From: Nemania diffusa
Taxonomy: Eukaryota; Ascomycota; Sordariomycetes; Xylariales; Xylariaceae
Reading direction: 5' to 3'
DNA length: 64,000 nucleotides
Assembly (NCBI GenBank): GCA_038501195.1
Contig: JBBPUQ010000001.1
Location: forward strand, 4,402,001 to 4,466,000
Within the stretch, counting starts at the first letter, position 1. Every line of letters begins with the position of its first letter. The notes beneath the pieces are model-generated. The model did no database searches, was not told where the DNA came from, and was given only the letters and a program-made list of their open reading frames with translations. Below are positions 1-13,100 of the stretch, one piece after another. The position numbers and the translations under genes were made by a program.

Positions 1-880
1 ATAATAAGCTATAAATTTATAGCTATATTATAATTTATATAACTAAACTTTGTTTTATTAGTAAATTTTTTAAACTTTTTTTTAAGCTACTTATTTAGTT
101 TTTCTAAATAAATCTTTTTTATATAAATAAACTAAAATTAAAAATCTTTTTATAAAATAAAGCAATAATGTTTTTACAACTAATACTTATATTATACTTT
201 TATAAACTTTAGATATAATCAAATATAAACTTTATTTTAACTTTTATTTACAGCTATAATAGACTTTTTTATTACTATATTATTATTTTTAAAATTATTA
301 ATCGATATATTTGCTTTTGTTGTTAGTTATATATACTATTTTTATTTTTTACTAGCAAAATTTACAAATAATAACTTCTTTTACTTACTATTTATAATTT
401 AACAACTATAAATATAACAAGCAAAATTACAAATAAACTATTTTATATTTATATTTTATAAGTATTAAACTTTAAGCTTTATTAATAAAAATAGTTTCTA
501 GCTATATATTTTATTAGTTCTGTTTTTAAGTTTAAACTTAAAAACTACTACTAGCTATTTTTTTTTATTATTTATTTATAGTTTTATTATTATAAATAAT
601 ATAAATTAAACTAAATTTAGCTAATAAACCGCTGAACTAACAGTAAAACTTAATTTAATAATAACTTATAAAATATTTTAGCATTTTTTTGTTTTATTGT
701 TTTAGCTATATATAGATATAGTGCTAAAACAGAGTTAAAGTTTAAAAACGATGTAAAAAATACTAAAAATACAAATATTTATAAACTTTAAATATTTAGA
801 AACTTATATCGGCAATAGTTTATTAAAATATAGTATTAGTAATAACTTTATTAATTATAAACTTTTTTGCTTTTTTTGTT

Positions 881-1480
881 AAATAACAGTATAACATGCT
901 TTATAAACTTTAACAACATAGCTAAATTTTATAATTCAAACATTTCTAAAATAAAAAGTTCAGTAAATAATAAATCTTGTTATATATAGTAGTAAAAAAA
1001 ATTGATATATTCGAGAATATAATTATTTTATTTAATATTGTTTTAAATATATTGTTAAAAATAGTATAATTTAATAGTTATATTCTGTTTAATTTTAAAA
1101 AAATATATGCTTATACTACTGATTTGTTTTTATTTAGTTTATTAGTATTAAAATCAACAAATATTTAAATATTATTACAATTGATTTACTTTAATAACTT
1201 ATTTAAGCTTTTATTATTGTATAATTATTTATTATTAGTATTGTTTAATATTTTCTATATAGATTTAAAATATTAAAGCTATTTAATTAAAATATTACTT
1301 GTAATATTAGCAATATTAACATTGATTATAAATATTTTAACTTTTATAATAAAAATATTAGTGCTTTTTTATAAGTTATAATATTTTATATTTATTTTAT
1401 TTAATTAAATAACAGTATAGTATTTTTTATAAACTTTAATAATATAGTTAAAATTTATAGTTTAAATATTTCTAAAATAT
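881..1480 (+). repeat. Diverged direct repeat pair (881-953 and 1407-1480)
   Basis: Both copies begin AAATAACAGTATA, run through TTTTATAAACTTTAA-like and ATAGYTAAA blocks, and end in ATTTCTAAAATA. Differences are largely C/T or G/A, as expected if a duplicated sequence was mutated by RIP. The copies are about 526 bp apart in the same orientation. No coding content remains, so the parent element is unknown. Confidence 0.7.
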
Positions 1481-2132
1481 TAAAGTTTAAATTTATATCG
1501 TTTTAAGTAGTATTTTTATATAATACTTTTTTAAATATTACTATTTGGTATTTTTTTGCTAGAAATATGTTATAATAAATAATTTAAAATATTAAAATTT
1601 AAACTTATATCGTTTTAAATAATATTTTTATACAGTGTTTTTTTAAATGCTACTATTTAATATTTTGTTTTTTAAATTAGCACTGTTTTTTTAAATAGGC
1701 TTTATTATATATAGTAGTTTAAAAAATCTAAAAAAAAATTAACATATATTTAAAACATATTTAAAAAAATAAATTAATAAAGCTATATTTATATATTTAA
1801 AAACATAATTATTTTATTTAATTTAGCTTTAAATATATTAATAAAAGTAGTACAATTTAATTGTTGCATTTTATTTAACTTTGAAAAAATATATACTTTT
1901 GCTACTAACTTTTTTTTTATTAGGTTTATTAATATCAAAATCGATTAAAACTCGGAATTTATTGCAATCGATTTATTTAAATAACTTATATATTAATTAA
2001 TTTATAACAATAATTTAAAATAAATATGTTTTATTATATTAGCTTTTTGATATTATATAGCTATTTATTACTAGCGTTATTTAATATTTTCTATATAAAT
2101 TTAAAATATTAAAACTGTTTAATTAAAGCACT
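980..2132 (+). repeat. Diverged direct repeat of about 320-430 bp (about 980-1300 and 1703-2132)
   Basis: Matching landmarks occur in the same order in both copies: TATATATAGTAGT, ATAATTATTTTATTTAAT, a TTTTAAATATATT-like block, TTTAGTTTATTAGTATYAAAATC-type sequence (shared in part), and TTTAATATTTTCTATATA followed by ATTTAAAATATTAAA. The second copy has an insertion of roughly 90 bp near its left end. Together with the nearby shorter repeats this suggests a locally duplicated or tandem mobile-element remnant, mutated independently in each copy. Confidence 0.65.
1473..1670 (+). repeat. Imperfect direct repeat of about 86 bp (1473-1558 and 1585-1670)
   Basis: Both copies read TAAAATATTAAARTTTAAAY, then TTATATCGTTTTAARTARTA, TTTTTATA and TACTATTTRRTATTTT. 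Spacing is about 112 bp start to start and almost all differences are transitions. The retained CpG in TATATCG is one of very few in the isochore. A related stretch (AAACTTATATCGG) lies near 800-812, so at least three copies of this motif existed. Confidence 0.65.
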
Positions 2133-2439
2133 AATAGCTTTAAATTTAAAGCTAATTAATTTATTATATTAATAAATCTTGTAAGTTTTAATTTTATTAT
2201 ATTGACTTTAAATTAATTTATTTTCTATTAAAAAAACATTAGTAAAAAAGTCAATATATTTGTTAATAATATTAACTAGATATAATAGCAAGCAATAAAA
2301 CTTTCGTTAAAAATAAAAACATAGAATCTATTAAAAGCTCGAAAATTATTTTAAAATTAGTATTTTCAATTAAAAAAATAACTAATTAATAGTTTAAAAT
2401 ATAGTAAATTCAAAAATAATAAAAGATTGATAGTAATTG

Positions 2440-2710
2440 TAAAACACAGCAATATTATTAATAAATAAAAGTTGTAGCAATAGTAGTATAAATAGTAGTA
2501 TAAGTAGATAGTATAAATAATAGTGTAAATAAGCAATAGTACAAGTAGTTATAGCTAAAATAGCTTATATAGAAATATATATAGCTTAGTTGTTTATTTT
2601 ACTTATTATAGTAGCTATATAATTAATTGTAACTACAACTGCTTTATTTATTTATTATATTAGTTATAAGCAATTGTAGCTACTACTACTACTGTTATAT
2701 TTATTTAATT
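2440..2710. repeat. Low-complexity GTA/TAC trinucleotide region
   Basis: About 2455-2560 is dominated by GTA, AGTAGTATA and ATAGTA units. About 2620-2700 carries the opposite-strand units ACTACAACTGC and GCTACTACTACTACTG. The two arms could pair imperfectly. TAG/TAA runs are what CAG or CAA repeats become after RIP, so a decayed repeat-coding region is one possible origin; this is inference. Confidence 0.4.
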
Positions 2711-5700
2711 TTAATTAACTATTAAATTTTATATATTGTTTAGTAAAAGCTGCTAATTTTTAGCTACTATTTTAGTTTTTATATAAAATAAATATAGATT
2801 AAAGCAATTAATAAACAGTTTATACTATAAATAGTAAAAATAAACTATAAATATATACTAATACAATTTATATACAAAAATAGCTAGTTTAGCTAATTAT
2901 AGCTACATATATGTAATAAAAGCTAAATTAGACAAACTATATCTAAATAAACTAGAAGAATTTTTTATTTAAAATAAAAAACTGTTCTGGAAATTTTTTA
3001 ACAATTAGCTGATTTATTTTTCCTAAATAGAAAAGCAAAATTATTTATTTTAGCTATAGAATTCTGCTAGGAATTTTTTACAACACTATAATAACTTTTT
3101 GTTTTATTTAGTTGTTCTTTTTTCGTTAAAAACAAAAGTATTTAAAAAAATTATATTTTATTTTAAAAATAGTTAAATTTTTATAATTTAAATATATATA
3201 AATTTAATAAAACATTTATTATATATCGATTTTTATAAAAATATTAGTTTTAATAATTTAAACTAAAGTTTTATTTATTAAAAATAAAAAATAATAGTTT
3301 TTTTTTATAATAATATTAATTTTTTAATAATTAATATAAAATTTTAGCTTTTTATTTAGTTTTAAAATAAATAATATTAATATAACAAATAAAACATTTT
3401 TTAAAATAATAAATTTTTTATATAAATTTTTTATTATATATTTTTTTATAGCTTTTAATTTTTTAATTAATAATTTATATAAAAAATAATTAGTTAAATT
3501 ATTAATAGTTTTATTAAAAATAAAGTTAATTTAATAATTTATAAATTAATTTAGTAATAATTAGTTTAAATTTATTTTATTAAATATATAAAATAAAAAG
3601 CAATATTTTTTTAAAATTTATTTTTATACTTTTTTTTTTAATTTTTTGTTTTTTTTATTAAAAAATATTTTGTTATATTTTTTGTTTTAAATTATTATAT
3701 TAATTTTATTAATGCTAATAATATATAACTTAGTTTATTTATAATAAATAAACTTTATAAAAAAAGCAGCTTTAATAATAGTAATATTTGTTAATAGTTT
3801 ATATTTATATTATTTTATTGCATTTTTTTATAGTTTATATAATTTTTGCTTATTATATTTTTAATTTATTTTTTTAAATAAATTTAATAGTAGCAAAAAA
3901 ACTTTTTTTATTTTAGCTATTTATAATTAACAATTTATTTTTTGTATATTTTTATATAAAAAGTTTTTATAAAGTTTAAAAAACTTTTTTTACTGTATTT
4001 TTTATAGTATAATTTTTTTAAATATTTCTATAGTTATATTTATTTTCTTATTTATTATAGGTTTTTTATTTAAAAGCAAAAAAATATAACAGCATTATTT
4101 ATAATTTATTAAAATATTATATTATTTATAAAATATTTTTTTAATTAAAAAGTTATACTTTATATTAATTATTATAAAAAATATATTTTTAAAAATATAT
4201 TTTTGTAAATAAAAGTTTATTATTAATATTTAATTAATTTTTTAATATAAACTAGTATTATATTTAGCTATAGTTTATTTAATAAAATTATTATAAACTA
4301 TAATGTTTATTTCTGTTATAATTTTTTTAATAAATATTATATTTATAAAAATATATTTATTTATTTTTATATTAATTAAAGCTTTAATAATAAAAATTTA
4401 TTTATTTATTTTTATTATAATAGTTATTAAAAATAAATTTTTATTTAAAAATAGTATTAAAAAATCTTTTATATTATTTATAATTAGTTTATTTAATAAT
4501 ATTTTTAAAAAAAAGTTTAATAATTTTAAAATTAAACTTTTTTTAGTTTTTAATTTTTAACTTATTTAATATTTTTATATTTTAAATATATAGTTAATAG
4601 TTTAATTTTTTAGCTTTTAATAATAGTTATTACAAATTTATTTATTTAAAAACATTTTCGAATTTAATTTTTTTTTTTTTAACAAATAAAATATCTTTTT
4701 TTTTTATAAACTAATTAATTTTTTTTTTATAAGTTTTAAATATATTTTTTTTAAAAATATACTAGTTGTTTTAATATTTTTATTATTTAAAATAGTTTTA
4801 AATTATTTTTTCTGTTTTTTTTTATACTGCTTATTTAATATATTACTTTTGTTTAAAATGTAAACTAAACATTTATATTAAAATATAAATTTTTTATATA
4901 TTATTTTTTTATTTAAATATTGAAATATTATTTAATTTTTGATTTATTTTATAAAACAAATATTAAACTTTTTTTTTTATTAAAACTTAAAAAAAAGTTG
5001 TTTATTAGTTAAATATATAAACTAATTTTTAAAAGTTTAAAAATTTTTCAATTTTTTTAGTTTATAGCTTTTTTATTTTGTTTGAGCTTTTTTTTTTTTA
5101 TTTAAATTGCTATATTGTTTAGTTAAATGTTTTAACAACTTTATAAATATAATAATTTGTTTTAAATAAATATCTTTTAAATAAAATTATAAGTTATTAG
5201 TAGTAATACTATTTAAATAAAATTTAATATTTTTTATTTTTGTAATATTATTTATAAATTAATTTATATTAATTAATAAACAATTAAATTAATATTAAAG
5301 CTATATTTTAAAATTTACTTTGTTTTTTTTAAAGTTATTATAAAAAGTAATAACTTTTATTTTAATAGACTTTTTATACTTTAAGTTATTAAAATTTATT
5401 ATATTAGTAATAATATAAAATATAATAGTTTAGTTAATAATACTTGTTATAATAATTTAGTTTATAACTGTTAATATAGTTCGATTTTAAATAATTAAAT
5501 TACTAATTAATTAATTAGTTTTGTTTAGTTTAATTTTTTTTTTTTTTTAAAGCTTGTTTAATTTAATTTAGTTTTACTACAGCTAATTTAATTTTTAATA
5601 TAGTTTTATATTAAATTTGTTTAATATATTTAATTATAAAAGCAATAGTTTAGTTTAGTTTTCGTTTTTATATATATATATTAATACTTATTAAATTATA

Positions 5701-8619
5701 TATTTTATAATTTAAACTTTAAATAGCAACTTTTTTAAATATAACAGCTTAATTAGTTTTTATAACTTTATAAAAAGCGGAAATATTTATAATATTATAA
5801 AAGTTAAAATAAACTACTTTATTTATATTAATAATTGTTATAAAAAAAAATTTTAAATTTTAAGCTTTTGTTTAGTATTTTTTAGTAAGTTTATATATAT
5901 AAATAACAATGTTTTTACAAGTTTTATTTATTATAAAGTTTTAACATTTTTTAAAAAACTTTAAAAACTTAATGTTTTATTAAAACTTTTTATAAACTAT
6001 AGCTTTTTTTTTTTTATTAATAAAGTTATTATTTTTATTATGTTTTTTTATATAAAAAAATATTAAGTTAGTTATTAAAATTGCATAAAAAAATTAGCAA
6101 CAAAAATCAGTTTTAAAAACTTTATTAAATTGAATATAATGTTTTATAAAATTAAACAAATCAAATTTAATAACTAAAAAATTGCTTAAAAAAATAATTA
6201 ATTTTTTATTGTTTAGAATATTTATATAACGCAATAAACTAGCAAAAATAATTAATATATTTATTATATAAACAACTTAATTAATTAAATTAATTTAATT
6301 AAATATAAAGTTTTATAGCTATAATATATTAAAAATTTTACAATTGTTACAATTAATATATTTAAACAAAACAAAGCTTGCAAATAAAGTACTATTTATA
6401 TATTAATTATAAAATAAAAAAAAAAAAAAAACTATTTTAAACTTAATTTATATAAATATATATTTATAAATATATAATAAGTTATATATACAAATTAAAA
6501 GCTTTACTTTAGTTATAAATGTTATTTTAAATATTATTTAGTTTAGCTATTTAACTATAACTATAACTAAAAAAATTTTTAAAATTATAAATAAATATAG
6601 TATTTTTAAATAAATTATTAAATAATTTTTTATTTTATTTTAAAATAAGTTTTTTTATAAAAAATAAATATTTATATTAAATTAATTAAAATAAATTTTT
6701 AAAAAGTTTATTTATAAAAACAAATTAAAAACTTTTTAAAATATTTTAAAAATTTATTATATTTTAAACAATAAAACTTAAAAATAGTTTAAAAAAAAAT
6801 ATAAAAAATAGTTTAAAAGTTTTTAATATTTTTATAAATATTAAATAAAACATATTTATTTTTAATATTTTAAAATATATAAACTTTTTTAATATATAAT
6901 TATAAAATTTATAAAAAAAATATTAAAAAAAATATTTTTTATAAAAAAAATCAAAAAAATTAAAAAGTAATAAAAATATATTTAATAAAACAATTTTTAA
7001 AAAAAAATTAAAAAAAACAAATAAAAAATAAAAAAAATTATTTTTAAAAAAAAAAAATTAAATAATAAAAAAACTTAATATAACAACAATATAATATATA
7101 TAATAATTAATTTATTTTTTTTAAAATTATATTTAATTTTAAATATTTATATAATTAAAATTTAAAAGTTATATTTTTTATTTAATAATATATTATTAAA
7201 TAATTATAATATTTTATATTTTATAAATAATAAATTATTTTTAAAAAGTTTTTTTTTTAAAATTATTAAAAAAAAAAGCAATAATAAATGCTAATATTTT
7301 TTAATTTTTAATTTTAAAAATAAAAATTTAAATTATAAAAAATATATTTTTAAAAAAAAATAAAAAAAAATTAGTTAATTTAATATTTATTAAAATAACA
7401 TTTATAAAAAAATTTTATATAAATTTAATTTTTAAAGTTTATTTTTAAAAAATAAAAATATAATATTATAAATTAAATTATATATTAAAATTTAATAAAT
7501 TTAAAAAAAGCAATATAATTATTAAATTTTTAAAATATTATAATTTAATATTTTTTTAATATAATTTATTTTTTATTTATTTAAATTGATTTTTTATAAT
7601 AAATATAATATATATTTTAATAAATATTTTTATAAATATAATAAAGCTTTTAATAATTTTAATATAAATAAAATAAAATTTTTTATATTAATTTTTTAAA
7701 AATTTTTTAAAACTAAAAAAAAACTTTAAATATTTATAATATTTAAAATTAAAACATTTAAAATTTAAATTGTTTAAAATGTTAATATATAATATAAAAA
7801 ATATAAAAATTAATAAAATTTTATAATTTAAATATAAAAATTATATAAAAATATATATTTTATAGAAAATTTTTAAATAAATTTTTAAAAAAATATTAAC
7901 AAAACTTTTTTATAAAATTTTTTAAAATTTATTTAATTATTTAAAAAAGTTTAATAAATTGTAATAAATATTAATATTTAAAAATAAATTTAATAATATA
8001 ATTTAGTTTTATTTTTTTAAAAATAAAAAATAAAACTTTATATTTAAATAAATAAAAAAATTTAAATATTAAATAATATAATAATTTAAACTTTTTATAA
8101 TAAAACTAAAAAGTAATAATAAAAAAATAGTTATTATTATTTAAAAAGCTATATATTATAAACTTTAAACTAAAAAAAAAAAATTAATTTAAAACTTTTA
8201 TTAAGTTATATTAAAAAATTAATAAAAAATAATAAAAAAATAAACAAAAAAATAATTAAAAAAATAATTAAAAAAATAATTAAAATATTTTTAAAAACTA
8301 AACTTTTAAACTTTTTTTAATTAAAAATAATTTAAATAATAATTTAGTTATATAATATTAATTTTTTAAAAAAAAAACAATTTTTATATATTTTATAAAA
8401 TATTTAAATTATAGTTTAATTAATATTTTAAATAATATATATTTAAAATAAAAAAAAAGTTAAAAATTAATTTTAAATTAAACTAAAATTAAATTTTTAT
8501 ATATAAATATAAAGCTTATTTTTTAAATAAAAAAAAAAAAGCTAGTTATAATTATTAAACTTTTAAAATAAAACTAAAATAATAAAAACTTTTAAAAGTT
8601 TTAAATAAAAAAGCTTATA

Positions 8620-8850
8620 TAAAAGTGACGCACCTCTAAAGTAAGCTATACTAGTTAGCACTTATAAAAAAAATAGCACTTACATACACTTATAGATTAA
8701 ATAAAGACCCACAGGGACCCACAGGGACCCACACACACACTTAAACCTTAGGTTTTAAGAATTGCTGCAGGTTTTTTTTTCCATTTAATCAATATCTCAC
8801 TTTCTACTACTACTTTATTTAACTACCTTTAATTGCACTTATTATAAAAG
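8620..8850. other. Normal-composition island inside the isochore with a 10-bp tandem repeat
   Basis: Starting with AAAGTGACGCACCTC, GC content rises sharply for about 200 bp. It contains three tandem copies of GACCCACAGG (8706-8735, the last ending CACA) followed by a CA run to 8740. A short imperfect hairpin follows (CTTAAACC facing GGTTTTAAG, about 8741-8759). The unit GCACTTA is reiterated three times near 8658-8692. No reading frame is supported. Being short, the piece may have escaped RIP, or it may be a later insertion. Confidence 0.6.
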
Positions 8851-9888
8851 TATATATTAAATATTTAATAAAATATATAGTAAACAATTTATATAAAATT
8901 TAAATCTTTTATTTATAAAAAATAATTTTAATAAAAAATATTAAATTTAATAAAAATTTTTTTTATAATAAAAAATAAAAATATTTTAAAATTAAAATTT
9001 TAAAAATATAAATAAATAAAATTAAATTAAACAAACTTGAAAATATTATAATTTTAAAAACTTAAAATATATAAAAATTTATAATAATAATAAATTAAAA
9101 AATAAATAAAAACATTTTAAATAATTATAATAATAATATTTAATTTATTAATAAGTTTTTTAATATTTATTTAAAAAAATAAAATTTAAAAATAAATATA
9201 GCTATAATAAAACTAGTTAAAAAATTTAGTAAAAACTATATATTTTAATTATAAAAACTTTTAATTTTTTAATAAATATTTAAATTTAAAAAACAATAAA
9301 ACAGTATAAAAATAAAGCTTAAAAAAATAATTTAAAATAAAAAAATAATATTTTTAAAAAATGAAATATTTTAAACTTTTTAAATCGATATATAAAATAT
9401 TAAAAACAAATTAAATAAAAGCTTATAATAATATAAATATTAAATTATATTTAAAATATTAAATAAACTATTTTAAATAAAATATAAATATATATATAAA
9501 ATAAATTTATTAACTTTATATATAAATAAATATATTTAAAAAATAATATTTAAAAAATTAAAAAATAACAATAAAAATTATATAATTTTTATAATTATAT
9601 TTTATAAAAAAAATAAAATATATTTTTTAAAAAATAATTTTTAGTAATTTTTTTTAAAAATTTTTATATTTAATTAGCTAAAAACTTTATATTAAAAAAA
9701 TTAAAAATATAAAATATTATATATAATATTTATAATAATAATAAATTAAAAAAAAGTTATATATTTAAATATAATATTTTAAAAACTTTATATTTATAAA
9801 AATAATTTTTTAAAACTACTATTTAAAAATTAAAAAAATTTCTTTAAATATTTAATTAATAAATTATTTAAAACTAATATTTATAATA

Positions 9889-10196
9889 TATTAGTAAAAC
9901 TTTTTATATATATATATATAAAAAAATTTGAAATAATTTATAAAGTTTAAAGTTTATTTCTAAGTTTTAAAGTTTTATATTAATTTATATATATATTTTA
10001 CAAAAAAAAATATAATTAAAAAAGTTATATATAAATTATTTATATATATATATATATAGAACTTATAAATTTTATAAATTTTAATAAATTTTTATATTTT
10101 TTATTTATTTAGTTATTTAATAAAAGTTCTAGTTTAAGTTTTAATTATATATATTTAATATATATATATAAGTTTTATTAAATTATTAATTTAATA
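9889..10196. repeat. Left long terminal repeat
   Basis: It starts TATTAGTAAAAC and ends TTTAATA. It aligns end to end with the right copy through landmarks such as TTTATAAAGTTTAAAGTTTA, TATATATTTTACAAAAAAA and TTATTTAATAAAAGTT. Nearly all differences between the copies are transitions (C/T or G/A). The sequence just inside the element begins TTAAAAA followed by a T run, possibly a mutated primer-binding site or a polypyrimidine tract if the element runs on the minus strand. Confidence 0.82.
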
Positions 10197-13100
10197 TTAA
10201 AAATTTTTTTTTTTATATAGTAACTTTAGTTTTAATATTAATTAATTTTTTGTTATTTTTTTTGTTATTTAATTAATTTATATATGTTTTTATTTATATA
10301 ATTAGTTTATTTATATTAATTAGTTTTTTTAATATTTAATTAAATGCTTTTTTTATATAAATATTTATTAAGTTGTTTTTATTATTAATTTAATATATTT
10401 TTATAATTTTATAATTTTTGTATATTTTTTAAAATAATATAATATTAATTATAAGTTGTTTTTTTATATAGTTTTTAGTTTAACTAAATATTTGTATAAA
10501 AATTTAAAATTAATATATATAACTAATAATATAGTTAATAATTTTATTATATAAATAATTTTTTAAAAAGTTGTATTAAATATAATAATACAATTAAATT
10601 TATTAATTATATTATATAATTTATTTATTAATATATTATATATAATTTGTTTATATTTAATTAAATTTTAATAAACAATATTGCTTTTAATTATAAAAGT
10701 ATTTTTTATATAATTTTTATTAGCTAATATAATTATAAATTTAATTTAAAAACTTAAATTTTTATTATTTATAAATATTTTGTTAATAAAAATAAATATT
10801 TTTATATAATTAAAATTTAAAAGTATATAGTGTAGTTTTTATTATATATTATTGATTTGTTATTATATTTATATATTTAATATTTTAATGTTATTTTTTA
10901 ACAGCTTTTAAACTTATATAGCAATAAACAAATTATATAATATTTCTAATTAATATATTAATATAATATATATTTTTCGAGTTTGTTAAACAATATATTA
11001 TTAAAAATAATCTTTTATATAAAAATTAATAATATATAGTTGTTTAGTTTATTTTTATTAAATAAAAAAAAAATTTTATTTGTTTATTTAAATTTTATTT
11101 TTATTAAATTTAATAAAATATTTAAATGTTAACTTTGTTTTTAATTTTATATAAAATAATAACTTAGTTTTTTTTTTATATAAAAACTTTTTAAATATAA
11201 TATTAAAAATATTATTTGTTTAAAATTTTATAATTGCAAATTTATTAAGTTTTTTTTTAATATATAACAAATATAAATTATATATAAATATTTTTATATT
11301 TAATTTTTAATAGTAATATTTATAATAAATTTTATATTAATATAGTTTTAATTTAATTAATTTATATAATAGTTATATAATTTAAAATATAATATTTATT
11401 AAATATTTATTTTTTAGTTTTTTTAATAAATAAATATAAATTTTTTAATTTAACTTATTATATAACTATATATATATTTAAAAAATATTTTATAGTTTTA
11501 TATATATATTGTAGTTTTAAATTAACAATAGTTTTAAAGCTATAATAAATTATTAATTTATATATTAAATTATTAATATTTATATAAAAATTTAAACTTT
11601 ATAATTGTTTTTATAACTTTATATAATTAATTTAAATTTTTTATATAATTTAGTTATTTTATTTTTAATTTTTTATATAAGTTTAATTTAAAAAATTTTT
11701 ATTTAATTATATTAATTTAAATTATATTATATAAACTAAAATATATTTTAAATTATTAATATATTTATTTTAGCTATATTTAATTGTTTAAAAAATATAT
11801 TAAATGTAATAATTATATTATTTTATTTTAATTATATAATTAAAATATAATTGTTAATTTTTTTTAATATAAAATATTAGTTACTAATAAATATAAATAA
11901 CTTTTTTAGTTTATTTTTGTATTAAAGTTATAGTTATTTAATAGTTTAAAAAAAGTTGTATAAAAAATTATTCTTTTTATATAATAAATTAAATATAACT
12001 TTTTATTAATAATATAGCTTAATTTATATATAATAAAATTTAATTAGTTTATTTATTATATTAACTGTAATATTACAATTTTTAATTGTAAAAATTTTAT
12101 ATAGTTTTGTTTAACTTTTTTGTTTTTTTTATATTATAATTTTATTTTAAAAAAATAAAAAAAATATTTTATATAATAATATTAGTCCGTTTTTAATTTA
12201 TATAATTTAATTAATATTAATTTTTATATAAATATTTTTTAATATTTTTATAACTTTTTATATAATTTTTGCTTTTTAAATAATTTTTAATAAAAAAAGT
12301 AAGTTGTTATTAATTTTAAAATAAATTTTAAAAACTAACAAAATAAATATAAAACTATTTAGTTTAGTTATATTATTTAAAGTTTTTATAGCTATTTATA
12401 ATATTATTTTTTTATTTATATAATAATTGATTTTTTTGTATAAAATATTAAATATATAATAAAATAATATATATATTTATTTAATTTTTTTAATAACTTA
12501 ATATATTTTAACAAATATTTTTTTATATAAAGTTTTAATTAATTATATATTATTATAAAATTTTTTAAATAAAAAATTTATATTAAAATTATATACAATA
12601 TAATTAAGTAGCTTTTAATATATTAAAATTTAATATTAATATAATATATTTTAAATATTATATATATTTAAAAATTTTAAAAATTTAGCTATTTAAAACA
12701 AAATATTTATATTAATTATATATAAAGTTAATTATTTGTTTATTTATATAATATTAATAACAATTTTGTAGTTAAAATTACATTTATTTTTTAATAAAAA
12801 TTTAAATTTTTTTAAAATTTAATTATATAATTAATAATAGTAATAAAACTTTTTAATTTTTTAAAATATTAAAATATTAATATTATTATATTTAATTTTT
12901 TATAATAATTTTATAAGTTTTTTTATATAAAAATATTTAAATTAACAATATAACTTTTAAAGTTTTTATTTTATAAAATAACTTGTAATTTTTAATTAGT
13001 TAATATTAAAAAACAAATATTTTTATTTTTATATAATTAATATTGTTGTACTATTTTATTATATAATTATATTTTATATATTATTAAAATAAATATATAA

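Noticed and set aside
4303..4560. 85-codon open frame in the AT block
   Set aside because: It encodes almost only I, F, L, K and N, which is what random AT sequence gives; no start context, domain or homology.
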